Shown piece by piece: positions 7,170 through 14,805 of a stretch of DNA of 18,186 bases. The notes beneath the pieces were generated by a model. That model saw only the letters and a list, made by a program, of their open reading frames with translations. It ran no database searches and had not been told where the DNA came from. Source of the DNA: an uncultured Lachnospiraceae bacterium (lineage in GTDB: Bacteria > Bacillota > Clostridia > Lachnospirales > Lachnospiraceae); assembly GCA_947625995.1 (NCBI GenBank), contig CANQQN010000011.1, forward strand, positions 1-18,186, written 5' to 3'. Every line of letters starts with the position of its first letter. Position 1 is the first letter of the stretch. The translations under genes were made by a program, and so were the position numbers.

Positions 7170-8237
7170 ATGGCAGATCGTGTTACTATTCAGGATATTG
7201 CAGACGAGCTTGGCGTTTCACGAAACACTGTTTCCAAAGCGATCAATAATACCGGGATCTTGGCGGACGCCACCCGGGAAAAAGTGCTGAAAAAAGCGAT
7301 AGAAATGGGATACAAGCAGTTTTCCTATGTAAATATCTCCGATTTTGAACTGGCGGATTCCCCGCTTACCGCCACCGGAAAAAGGGAGATTGCTCTGTTT
7401 ACCTCAAATTTTATCGGAAGCTCTCATTTCGCGTCCACCATGCTGGACAAGTTTCAGAGAGAGCTTTCCGTGCTGGGATACAGCTTTACCATGCACCGTC
7501 TTCAGGAAAATGAGATTGAACAGCTTTCCCTACCGGCGTCCTACGCGGAAGAACGCACCGCCGGCATCATCTGCATTGAGATGTTTGACCGGAATTACTG
7601 CGCCATGCTCTGTTCCCTTGATACGCCGGTGCTTTTTGTGGACTCTCCGGCCTACTGCAGCGAAGAACCGCTGAAGGCCGATCATCTCTATATGGATAAC
7701 CAGTCCAATATCCACCTTTTCGTGCGGGAAATGGTCAGACGGGGCAAAAAAAAGATCGGATTTATCGGAGATCCCCTGCACTGCCAGTCCTTTTTTGAGC
7801 GCTATATGGGATACAGAAACGCCATGTATCTGTCCGGCCTCGGCTGTCCGGAGGACTGCTGCATTACAGACCATAAGATCGATCTGAAAAGTTCCGAATA
7901 CGCGGAATACAGGGCGTATTTATTAGATAAGATCAAAAAAATAAAAAAGCTTCCGGACGTGTTTATCTGCGCCAATGATTTTGTGGCAATGGATACGCTG
8001 ATGGCATTTAAAAAACTGGGCATCTCCGTGCCGGATGATGTTTATTTGTGCGGCTTTGACGATTCCCCCGAATCCCGGGTGATCTCTCCCTCTCTGACCA
8101 CCGTGCACATTCACAGTCAGATCATGGGATTTTCGGCCGTACACCTGCTGTTATCAAGAATCAAAGAACCGTCCCTGAATTTCCGCACCATACACACAGA
8201 AACAGACCTGATATTCCGGGAATCCACGGGAGACTGA
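7170..8237 (+). CDS. LacI/GalR-family transcriptional regulator of the sugar locus
   Basis: A 355-residue regulator with an N-terminal helix-turn-helix (VTIQDIADELGVSRNTVSKAI, about 5-25) and a C-terminal sugar-binding-protein-like sensor domain (about 72-350), including the typical FICANDFVAMDTLMAFKK and DVYLCGFDDSP segments. It lies divergent from the fructan/sucrose import operon, so it most likely represses that operon until a sugar effector binds. Unusual: after MGYKQFSY the linker (about residues 48-72) lacks the canonical hinge helix with its ARxL motif that inserts a leucine into a central CpG. The ATG follows AGGAAG at fair spacing. The effector cannot be deduced from sequence. Confidence 0.92.
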   Translation: MADRVTIQDIADELGVSRNTVSKAINNTGILADATREKVLKKAIEMGYKQFSYVNISDFELADSPLTATGKREIALFTSNFIGSSHFASTMLDKFQRELSVLGYSFTMHRLQENEIEQLSLPASYAEERTAGIICIEMFDRNYCAMLCSLDTPVLFVDSPAYCSEEPLKADHLYMDNQSNIHLFVREMVRRGKKKIGFIGDPLHCQSFFERYMGYRNAMYLSGLGCPEDCCITDHKIDLKSSEYAEYRAYLLDKIKKIKKLPDVFICANDFVAMDTLMAFKKLGISVPDDVYLCGFDDSPESRVISPSLTTVHIHSQIMGFSAVHLLLSRIKEPSLNFRTIHTETDLIFRESTGD

Positions 8238-8252
8238 TTACGGAGGGATACT

Positions 8253-8990
8253 ATGCGTAATCTTTTTAATCTTGACAATCCGGTGATGTCCTTCATCACC
8301 AAAATTACTTACAGTGCATATCTGAACATTTTGTGGTTTCTCTGCTGCCTGCCCGTGGTCACGGCAGGCGCTTCCACCACTGCGCTGTTCTATGTCACCT
8401 TAAAGATCGTAAAAAATGAAGAAGGAAGCCTTACAAAGGCTTTCTTCCACTCTTTTAAGGAAAATTTCAAACAGGCAACCGTCATCTGGCTGATCCTGCT
8501 GGCCGTCGGGATCGTGCTTGGCGTTGACGGGTATGTGCTTTACCACATGCGTTTTTCCAACGCGTTCTGGACCGTCATCACGGCTGTATTCTTCATTGTC
8601 CTCGCGGCTTATGCAATCATTCTGATGTACATCTTTCCTCTGCTTTCCAGATTTCAGAACACCACCGCCGCCATGTTCAAAAACGCTATTATGATCGGCA
8701 TGCGTTTTCTGCTCTGTACCGCTTTGATGGCTGCCATCTATTTCGCCATGATACTTATAATCGTCAGGTTTTTCACGCCTGCCGTTGTTTTCGGGGAAGG
8801 GCTGTGTGCATTCTTATGCTCCTACCTGCTGTCAAATGTTTTCTCGCTCTGTGAAGGCCGGCAGGATGATCAGCATGATGCCGGGCAAAATATCAACGAA
8901 AAGGCGGCCTTAGAGTCCGATACAGACGAGCAGAGCAAAGAGCCTGCAGAAAGCCACATTCTTACCAAAGATCAGAAGGAGGAAGCATAA
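8253..8990 (+). CDS. YesL-family membrane protein (DUF624)
   Basis: A 245-residue integral membrane protein. The N-terminus NLFNLDNPVMSFITKI and the following FLCCLPVVTAGASTTAL are typical of the YesL/DUF624 family, which is found beside CUT1 sugar importers in Firmicutes and has no proven biochemical role. About five membrane segments are visible (20-45, 76-95, 104-131, 148-172, 174-196). The last 45 residues form a charged, Gln/Asp/Glu-rich cytoplasmic tail. It starts 15 nt after the LacI gene with GGAGG before ATG and is followed 3 nt later by the tethered protein gene, so the three form one transcript. A link to assembly or regulation of the sugar importer is a contextual inference. Confidence 0.88.
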   Translation: MRNLFNLDNPVMSFITKITYSAYLNILWFLCCLPVVTAGASTTALFYVTLKIVKNEEGSLTKAFFHSFKENFKQATVIWLILLAVGIVLGVDGYVLYHMRFSNAFWTVITAVFFIVLAAYAIILMYIFPLLSRFQNTTAAMFKNAIMIGMRFLLCTALMAAIYFAMILIIVRFFTPAVVFGEGLCAFLCSYLLSNVFSLCEGRQDDQHDAGQNINEKAALESDTDEQSKEPAESHILTKDQKEEA

Positions 8991-8993
8991 GAC

Positions 8994-9731
8994 ATGCCGG
9001 CAAACCAAAAAGCAGACCGCGGAAGCCTGAAAACATTAAAAAGTCTGCACGGAAAAGAACAGTTGCGGTATCTCTTGGATTATTTCAAGCTGCCGCTGAT
9101 CATTTTCTGCATTATTCTGTATATCATTATTTATTCGGCGTACAGGCATATTACCTATAAAGAGCCCGTCCTGTACACCGCTCTCGTAAATGTAGACGTC
9201 AGCGAAACCCTCACAAAACAGCTTAGTGATGATTTTCTTGCCGCCACAGACGCGAATCCTGCAAAGAAAACCTTTCATCTTTATACCGGACTCTATCTGA
9301 CGGATGATGAAAACAGCACCTACCACGAATACACCTACGGATCGCGGATGAAGATCCTTGCCTCCATTGAAAGCAAAATGCTGGATGTAGTCCTGATGGA
9401 CAAAGAGGCTTTCGACGCCTTTGCCCAGAACGGTTACCTGTGTGATATCGATAAACTGCTTTCCGAAAAAGCACCCGATCTATATAAAAATGTAAAATCT
9501 TATCTTGTGGAAAACACGTACATCAAAGAGGACAACGCCTCCGACGTGGTACTGGATCCTTCCGTGGAATACAGCGCCGTAACGGAAAGTTATCCCATGG
9601 GACTGGACATGTCGCAGGCAGGCATGATCAGTCAGGCGGGATTCGAGGAGCCTGTATATCTTGGAGTCATCTCCAATTCTCCCCGCACAAAAACCGCCCT
9701 GAATTATATACAATATCTTTTTTCTGAATGA
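8994..9731 (+). CDS. Membrane-tethered extracellular protein of unknown function, binding-protein-like
   Basis: A 245-residue protein with a basic cytoplasmic N-terminus (1-30), one membrane helix (about 33-50, LPLIIFCIILYIIIYSAY) and an extracellular domain of about 190 residues. Segments such as LDVVLMDKEAFDAFAQNGYL followed by CDIDKLL, and a C-terminal VYLGVISNSPRTKTALNYIQYLF, resemble parts of periplasmic solute-binding folds, where a hydrophobic strand is followed by lobe helices. No lipobox is present. Its ATG is 3 nt after the YesL stop and its ribosome-binding site AGGAGG lies inside the YesL reading frame, so translation is probably coupled. Similar proteins occur beside YesL genes in Lachnospiraceae as far as I recall. 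No function is known to me. The 3' end overlaps the convergent MATE gene by 28 bp. Confidence 0.82.
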   Translation: MPANQKADRGSLKTLKSLHGKEQLRYLLDYFKLPLIIFCIILYIIIYSAYRHITYKEPVLYTALVNVDVSETLTKQLSDDFLAATDANPAKKTFHLYTGLYLTDDENSTYHEYTYGSRMKILASIESKMLDVVLMDKEAFDAFAQNGYLCDIDKLLSEKAPDLYKNVKSYLVENTYIKEDNASDVVLDPSVEYSAVTESYPMGLDMSQAGMISQAGFEEPVYLGVISNSPRTKTALNYIQYLFSE

Positions 9732-11128
9732 GTCCGGGCATCTCCCAATTCCCTGTATGTCTGCCATATCAGTACCGCCGCGATCACAAAGGTCAGCGCG
9801 TCTGATACAGGCATAGAATACAGCACGCCGTCCAGCCCCCATCTAAGAGGGAGCAGCAAGGCAAAGCCCACGCCGAACAGGATCTCTCTCACCATGGAAA
9901 GCATGGTGGAAGCGGCGGCCTTTCCCATTGCCTGCAAAAAGATGAAGCATGCTTTGTTTACGCAGGCAAAAATGATCATGCAAAGATAGATCCGGAACGC
10001 TTTTTCCGCAAATTCTGTATAATATACGCTCTCATTGGCGGCGCCAAAGATCGTGATAAGCTGTTTTGGCAAACATTCTACGACAAACAAAGCCGCCGTC
10101 CCCACAAGAGCTTCCGCAGCCAACAGCTTTGTAAAAAGCTCCCGGACCCTGCTCTTTAGTCCCGCGCCCATGTTATATCCTGCAATGGGAATGCATCCTG
10201 CGGCCATACCCACAACAATGGAGATGACAATCTGGAAGAACTTCATGACGATCCCTACAACAGCCATGGGGATCTGGGCGTACTGTTCCTGCCCAAAAAC
10301 AGGGTCCAGCGCGCCGTATTTGCGAATCATGTTGTTGATGGCAGCCATTGCCGCCACAAGAGAAATCTGGGACAACAGGCTGGTCAGGCCAAGGGCCAGT
10401 GTCTTTCCGGCAATCTGCCTGTCAAACCGAAGATCACTTTTTTCCGGCCTGACCAGCTTCATATGCGTCAGATACCAGACTGCAAGCGCCGCCGTGACGA
10501 TCTGACCGATCACCGTAGCCACCGCCGCGCCCATCATGCCCCAGCGAAACACAAAAATAAAAACCGGATCAAGGATCATGTTCAGAAATGCACCCGCCAG
10601 CGTGGATGCCATGGCAAATTTGGGGGAACCGTCCGCCCGGATCACAGGATTCATGGCCTGCCCGAACATGTAAAACGGGATTCCCAGTGAAATATAGAAA
10701 AAGTATTCTCTGGAATAGCGGAATGTTTCTTCATTGACCATACCGCCGAACATAGTGATGATCGGCTTCGCAAGGAGCAGATACACCGCGCACAGGAGCA
10801 CCCCTCCCGCAACTGTCATAATCACTGCGTTGCCCACGCTTTTTTTCGCCCGATTGCTCTCTTTCCTTCCGAGGCTTAAACTGACAAACGCGCAGCAGCC
10901 GTCCCCGATCATCACCGCGATGGCCAGCGCGATCACCGTAAGCGGGAACACCACCGTGTTGGCCGCGTTTCCGTAGGACCCCAGATAATCCGCGTTGGCG
11001 ATAAAAATCTGGTCTACGATATTGTACAAGGCTCCCACAAGAAGCGAAATGATACAGGGCACGGCATACTTTTTCATCAGCACACCCACCTGCTCTGTTC
11101 CTAAAAACTGATTTGTATTGGATTCCAT
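9704..11128 (-). CDS. MATE-family multidrug/sodium-coupled efflux transporter
   Basis: A 474-residue polytopic membrane protein with the two-fold MATE architecture. The N-terminal block KYAVPCIISLLVGALYNIVD with the following QIFIAN is characteristic, and the second half begins near residues 235-260 (LALGLTSLLSQISLVAAMAA). MATE proteins export drugs or metabolites using Na+ or H+ gradients; the substrate is unknown. ATG 11128 was chosen for its AAGGAAGGG site. A longer in-frame start at 11188 would lie inside the leader terminator hairpin and has no good ribosome-binding site. Transcription is probably controlled by the attenuator-like leader (11150-11272). Confidence 0.93.
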   Translation of the reverse strand: MESNTNQFLGTEQVGVLMKKYAVPCIISLLVGALYNIVDQIFIANADYLGSYGNAANTVVFPLTVIALAIAVMIGDGCCAFVSLSLGRKESNRAKKSVGNAVIMTVAGGVLLCAVYLLLAKPIITMFGGMVNEETFRYSREYFFYISLGIPFYMFGQAMNPVIRADGSPKFAMASTLAGAFLNMILDPVFIFVFRWGMMGAAVATVIGQIVTAALAVWYLTHMKLVRPEKSDLRFDRQIAGKTLALGLTSLLSQISLVAAMAAINNMIRKYGALDPVFGQEQYAQIPMAVVGIVMKFFQIVISIVVGMAAGCIPIAGYNMGAGLKSRVRELFTKLLAAEALVGTAALFVVECLPKQLITIFGAANESVYYTEFAEKAFRIYLCMIIFACVNKACFIFLQAMGKAAASTMLSMVREILFGVGFALLLPLRWGLDGVLYSMPVSDALTFVIAAVLIWQTYRELGDARTHSEKRYCI

Positions 11129-11149
11129 TTTCTTTTCCCTTCCTTTTAC

Positions 11150-11204
11150 AAAAATAAAGCGCGCAGCCGGAAATATCAAGGTTTCCATTGCATGGCCGCA
11201 CGCG
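11150..11204 (-). terminator. Intrinsic terminator in the MATE leader (attenuator terminator)
   Basis: Minus-strand GCGTGCGGCC (11203-11194) pairs with GGCTGCGCGC (11168-11159) over 10 positions, including two G-U wobbles. An inner GGAAA/TTTCC stem extends it, and TTTATTTTT follows (11158-11150). It lies 21 nt before the MATE start, where termination would block expression. The 5' arm can instead pair with 11236-11229. Confidence 0.75.
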
Positions 11205-11272
11205 TTTTTTCTTTTTATTCAAAAATAACGTGCGGCACAAAACTGGACTTACGCCTTCTGTGCTGCACGTTT
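11150..11272 (-). ncRNA. Attenuator-type 5' leader RNA of the MATE gene
   Basis: The leader contains four arms in the classic 1-2-3-4 order. Arm 1 (11271-11259) pairs with arm 2 (11239-11227) over 12 of 13 positions. Arm 2 can instead pair with arm 3 (8 GC-rich perfect pairs, 11236-11229 with 11202-11195). Arm 3 can pair with arm 4 to form the terminator. Pairing 1:2 would allow termination and 2:3 would prevent it. The 1:2 hairpin is itself followed by TTATTTTT and may act as an extra terminator. No known riboswitch class is recognised; the trigger is unknown. Confidence 0.6.
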
Positions 11273-11278
11273 ATGATT

Positions 11279-11307
11279 ACTATACTCATTTTTTTGAATC
11301 CGGTCAA
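11279..11307 (-). promoter_or_regulatory. Promoter of the MATE gene
   Basis: On the minus strand, TTGACC (11307-11302) and TATAGT (11284-11279) are separated by 17 bp. Transcription would start near 11272, so the RNA begins at the first arm of the leader hairpin. The palindrome just after the start could also serve as a repressor-binding site in DNA. Confidence 0.8.
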
Positions 11308-11407
11308 AGGTGATTTTGAACAAATTTTTTTGATGTCATACTAAAAAATTGCCTCTAACTGCAAAACTACTGTTGTTGAAAAAGAATTTTAAAAACTCAC
11401 GCAGATC

Positions 11408-12172
11408 TCAAATAAATTTCACGATCATAATGGCTGCCCCCAATACCACAAGCACCACGCCCACAGCCCGATTCAGTGTCAGCGCGCTTGCTTTATTGGC
11501 AAATCTGGCTGCGATCCTTGCCCAAAGCAACGTGGACGCCACACAGAAGACAAGGGTCAGAAGATCCGGCATCCCGCCGATCACAAAATGGCTGACTGCG
11601 CCGGTAAAGGCGGTAAACGCCATAATAAAGACACTGGTCCCCACGGCGGTCTTCAGTTCATATCCCAGCACGCCCGTAAGAAGGAGCAGCATCATCATGC
11701 CGCCGCCCGCGCCGATAAATCCACAGATGAATCCTACCACCATACCGCTGATCACAGACTGCACCAGACGTTTTCTGCCGCTGACTGCGTTCATGGCCTC
11801 TTTTTCTGTCATAACGGGACGGACAATAAATTTAACGCCAAGCAAAAATGTCATAAACACGGAGAAGCTGCCCATGGTGGCATTTGGCACCTTGCTGGCG
11901 ATAAAACTGCCAAACAGCGTAAAGACCAGCACCGTAACCATCATCACCAGCCCGTTCCTGACATCCAGATTTTTGTTTTTCCCGTATGTGTACGCGCTGA
12001 CGGCGCTGGCAAGCACATCGCTTGCAAGGGCGATACCGACGGCCTCATAAGCAGGCATTCCAAGAAATGTAATAAGCATGGGGCTTACCACAGCGGCGGC
12101 GCTCATTCCGGCAAAGCCTGTGCCAAGGCCTGCCCCGAGCCCCGCCAAAAAACAGATTAAAAATTTATACAT
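11408..12172 (-). CDS. TSUP-family permease (TauE/SafE, sulfite/organic anion export type)
   Basis: A 254-residue polytopic membrane protein with two homologous halves, each opening with a glycine-rich signature: LAGLGAGLGTGFAGMSAAAV (about 9-28) and VVGFICGFIGAGGGMMMLLL (in the second half). These mark the TauE/SafE/TSUP family, which transports sulfur-containing or organic anions; the substrate is not evident here. ATG at 12172 follows AGAAGGA; an in-frame start 20 codons upstream falls in a hairpin-containing spacer and lacks a ribosome-binding site. It lies 92 nt after the MoxR operon on the same strand and may be transcribed from it by read-through, because no clear promoter was found in the gap. 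Confidence 0.9.
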   Translation of the reverse strand: MYKFLICFLAGLGAGLGTGFAGMSAAAVVSPMLITFLGMPAYEAVGIALASDVLASAVSAYTYGKNKNLDVRNGLVMMVTVLVFTLFGSFIASKVPNATMGSFSVFMTFLLGVKFIVRPVMTEKEAMNAVSGRKRLVQSVISGMVVGFICGFIGAGGGMMMLLLLTGVLGYELKTAVGTSVFIMAFTAFTGAVSHFVIGGMPDLLTLVFCVASTLLWARIAARFANKASALTLNRAVGVVLVVLGAAIMIVKFI

Positions 12173-12194
12173 GAGAATCTTTTCCTTCTTTCCC

Positions 12195-12222
12195 ACAAAA
12201 TAAAGAATACCGGAGCCCGGCA
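12195..12222 (-). terminator. Short hairpin with T-rich tail between the MoxR operon and the TSUP gene
   Basis: On the minus strand TGCCGG-GCT-CCGGTA (12222-12208) forms a 6-bp stem with one wobble, followed by TTCTTTATTTT. It may end the MoxR operon transcript. The stem is short and the T tract is interrupted, so it may be weak or partial. Confidence 0.4.
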
Positions 12223-12264
12223 GTCCAATCAAAAGGGCATGGCCTTTTCCCTCTGTTTTTGCGT

Positions 12265-13599
12265 TTATAATGACCTTCCCGTGATTTTTTTATACAGTTC
12301 TTTCGCCCTGAAAGCGCTGCTTCGGGGCATCAGTTCCTTCCGATACCGCGCGCAGTCATAAAGAGCCGTCATCTCTTTCATATCCTCTTTTTCCTGAGGC
12401 GTTTTGGGAATCTGCTGCGCCAGTTCTCCGGAAGTACAATTCTTTAGATTCTCGATCTTTCTCTCTTTATTTTTCTGATATACGAGCTTTTGATAATACC
12501 GGCGGATCTGTTCGCTGGCAGAATTTCCATAGCGAAACCGTTTTCGCACGACAACCTGCCCCGACTGTTCATTTTCCTGCCGGCGGATCACAGTGACTGT
12601 ATCTTCTTCATCCGCAGACATGTAATTTGTAGTGCGGAGCATTTTATAAATATACAAGATCACGATCATGATCACAATGAGCAGGATGGCCATGGCAAAA
12701 ATCACCGCGATCTTCCCCGCAAGGGGGTTTTTGTTCATGTATTGAATGATCTCTCTTGCATTGCCTTTTGGCGTCTCTCCACCTGCAGGCGCCGCCGTCT
12801 GCGCCGGATTCAGAAGGTCCGTATATCCGGTATAATTGGCCCAGATCATCCGCCAGAGCCGTACGACCGCTTCCAGAACAAGATCCAGCAGACGCGCCAC
12901 GATCCCTGACAAGAAATACACGATACAGGAAATGCCAACGCCGCACAGCGTTCCTAAAGACACAATGCGCATCACGTGTTTTTTATCCAGAGAATCGATC
13001 ATCTTTTTTCTGTGAAAGTAGTCATAGATCAGGTAAAAGTAGCTTTGGATCAGATACTCTGCAAAGAACACGCAAAAAACAATCAGCATCAGCCGGGTAC
13101 AGAGGGAAGCGGCGGCATAGCTTCTGTCATCGGCCATCATAACGCTCAAAAAGATAAGAAGCCAGATGCCGACGCCCCAATATCCACTGTTGTTTGTAAA
13201 CCACACGATGCTCCTTGCCCTGTCGTTGGAATCCCCCTTCACAAAAAGCTCAACGGCGGAAAAAACAAGGAGCACCACGCCCAGCCAGATCCTGCTGTAG
13301 GAAAGGGGATACCACATAACAGAAGCTCCGATCACAAGGATATCCAGAAGGATGATCTGCCAGAGCCTGCGAAATTTTCTGGGGATCAGATACAGAATCA
13401 GAAAGATCCCTGTGACGCCAAGATACAGAAACGGCTGGAAAACTGCCTTTCCACGGTCGGCCAGCAAAAAATAGCCCAAAAGCAGCAGACAATAATAAAA
13501 ATTGATCTGGATCAGGAAATTGATCACCAGCACAAACCGTTCGCTGTGAAATTGCCTTGTCTTGCCGGAAGTATTCCCACTAGACATTGATGATCTCAT
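12265..13599 (-). CDS. Polytopic membrane protein of a MoxR-DUF58 operon, with DUF4129-like C-terminus
   Basis: A 444-residue protein with about eight membrane segments (for example 21-46, 54-73, 103-121, 144-161, 170-200, 214-239, 298-320) and a basic cytoplasmic C-terminal domain (about 330-444). The C-terminal part, with SEQIRRYYQKLVYQ and a later LYDCARYRKEL, resembles the DUF4129 region found in membrane proteins of MoxR/DUF58 clusters. I see no transglutaminase Cys-His-Asp triad. ATG 13599 follows AAAGGAAG and lies 20 nt inside the end of the DUF58 gene, indicating translational coupling. A longer frame start at 13704 lies well inside the DUF58 gene and was rejected. Function is unknown; a role in envelope or membrane-protein assembly is inferred from context. 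Confidence 0.75.
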   Translation of the reverse strand: MRSSMSSGNTSGKTRQFHSERFVLVINFLIQINFYYCLLLLGYFLLADRGKAVFQPFLYLGVTGIFLILYLIPRKFRRLWQIILLDILVIGASVMWYPLSYSRIWLGVVLLVFSAVELFVKGDSNDRARSIVWFTNNSGYWGVGIWLLIFLSVMMADDRSYAAASLCTRLMLIVFCVFFAEYLIQSYFYLIYDYFHRKKMIDSLDKKHVMRIVSLGTLCGVGISCIVYFLSGIVARLLDLVLEAVVRLWRMIWANYTGYTDLLNPAQTAAPAGGETPKGNAREIIQYMNKNPLAGKIAVIFAMAILLIVIMIVILYIYKMLRTTNYMSADEEDTVTVIRRQENEQSGQVVVRKRFRYGNSASEQIRRYYQKLVYQKNKERKIENLKNCTSGELAQQIPKTPQEKEDMKEMTALYDCARYRKELMPRSSAFRAKELYKKITGRSL

Positions 13600-14737
13600 T
13601 GTGTTCTTCCTTTCTCCAGTATATATTCCATGCCACAAGGTTATTGTGCAGCTCCGGCCTGATCCTGTGATTGCTTCTGCTGCTTTTTGGAAGCACCCAA
13701 ACAAATTTGTCTGTTTGATCCTTCAGAGCAAGAAGCCCGCTCTGAAAGCTTTCTCTGCTGTCCGCGGAGATAAAGATCATAAAGCAGTCCCGCAGATGCC
13801 TCTCTATCTGTTCCCTGTAAAGCGCAAAAAAGTCGTTTTCTCCCTGACAGGAAACGATCTTTGCCAGCGTTTCGTTGACATGGGTCATGTATTTCTTTGT
13901 AATGTTATCCTTCTCTACGGTGAGACAGCCCTCTTCGCCTTCCCCTCTGCCATTTGTATACAGGTCACTCTCGATCCCGTATTTATCAAGATTCTGACAC
14001 CATGTTTTTGCCAGACGGATGCTCTCCTCCGCAATCTCCGGGTCGTCGCTAAGCTGATTTTTGGTAAGGTTCAAAAAGATCACTACTCTGCGGCTGTCTG
14101 TATATTCATAATTATTTACCATAAGAGAGCCAAGCTTCGCCGTGGCTTTCCAGTTGATGGTACGCTGGCTGTCAAAGGGCTGGTATTCCCGAACGCCGCG
14201 TATCAAAAAAACATCCTCATTATAAAAATCATTGACAAGGATCTCTCCGAACAGGTTCTGAAAATTTTTCACAAAGTTGCGCATATTCACGCACTTTGGA
14301 TAGACCATGATCTGACGGTCAAGAAGCTTAGATCCGGTATCCACACGGTCCATAAAAAGGCTGCTGCTGTCAAGCATCAGTTCACGAAGCACATAGCAGC
14401 CTCTCTGCCTGCACCGGAAGGTCAGGGTACGTGTGATCGCCTGATAAGAATATAGGGTAAATAATTCACTGCGATTATATGTGTCTGTCAGATTCTTCTG
14501 CTTTGAATTATATTCAGAAAATTGATGCGGGAGATTAAAATTCACAGACAAGGCCGGTAAGGGCAGTCTTTTCCCATTGCGGACGGTCACATCTACCTTG
14601 ATCAGTTCGTCTTCCAGCACGGCCCTTTTCTGAAAGCGAACATCCGCCTCCAGATTCTGATCCCACTTTCTTCTGTAAATGTCCCGCTGTATCCAAAATA
14701 CCAGAAGCAGACAAAACAAAATCGCAAATACCTGCAT
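13580..14737 (-). CDS. DUF58-domain protein (MoxR partner, vWA-like)
   Basis: A 385-residue protein with one N-terminal membrane helix (about 2-17) and the DUF58 signature near 180-206: IRGVREYQPFDSQRTINWKA followed by TAKLGSLMV. DUF58 proteins accompany MoxR AAA+ ATPases and contain or adjoin a von Willebrand A-like fold; the RRVVIFLNLT stretch (about 216-225) is its likely first strand, though a full MIDAS DxSxS motif is not obvious. The gene sits 68 nt after MoxR and overlaps the following membrane-protein gene by 20 nt. Most family members have two N-terminal helices; here only one is clear. Its substrate is unknown. Confidence 0.88.
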   Translation of the reverse strand: MQVFAILFCLLLVFWIQRDIYRRKWDQNLEADVRFQKRAVLEDELIKVDVTVRNGKRLPLPALSVNFNLPHQFSEYNSKQKNLTDTYNRSELFTLYSYQAITRTLTFRCRQRGCYVLRELMLDSSSLFMDRVDTGSKLLDRQIMVYPKCVNMRNFVKNFQNLFGEILVNDFYNEDVFLIRGVREYQPFDSQRTINWKATAKLGSLMVNNYEYTDSRRVVIFLNLTKNQLSDDPEIAEESIRLAKTWCQNLDKYGIESDLYTNGRGEGEEGCLTVEKDNITKKYMTHVNETLAKIVSCQGENDFFALYREQIERHLRDCFMIFISADSRESFQSGLLALKDQTDKFVWVLPKSSRSNHRIRPELHNNLVAWNIYWRKEEHNEIINV

Positions 14738-14805
14738 ACCTTCACCTGCTTTTCAATCTAAACTACCCGTTTAAAACGATCTGCGGCAAAAGCCGCGTAA
14801 CAAGA

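Noticed and set aside
11341..11370. Terminator after the TSUP gene on the minus strand
   Set aside because: Only a 4-bp TTGC/GCAA stem precedes the T run, too weak to call.
11349..12160. Two overlapping plus-strand open frames opposite the TSUP gene
   Set aside because: They are antisense to a clear membrane transporter; one is Thr/Pro/Ala-rich and the other His/Lys-rich, as expected from the complement of hydrophobic codons.
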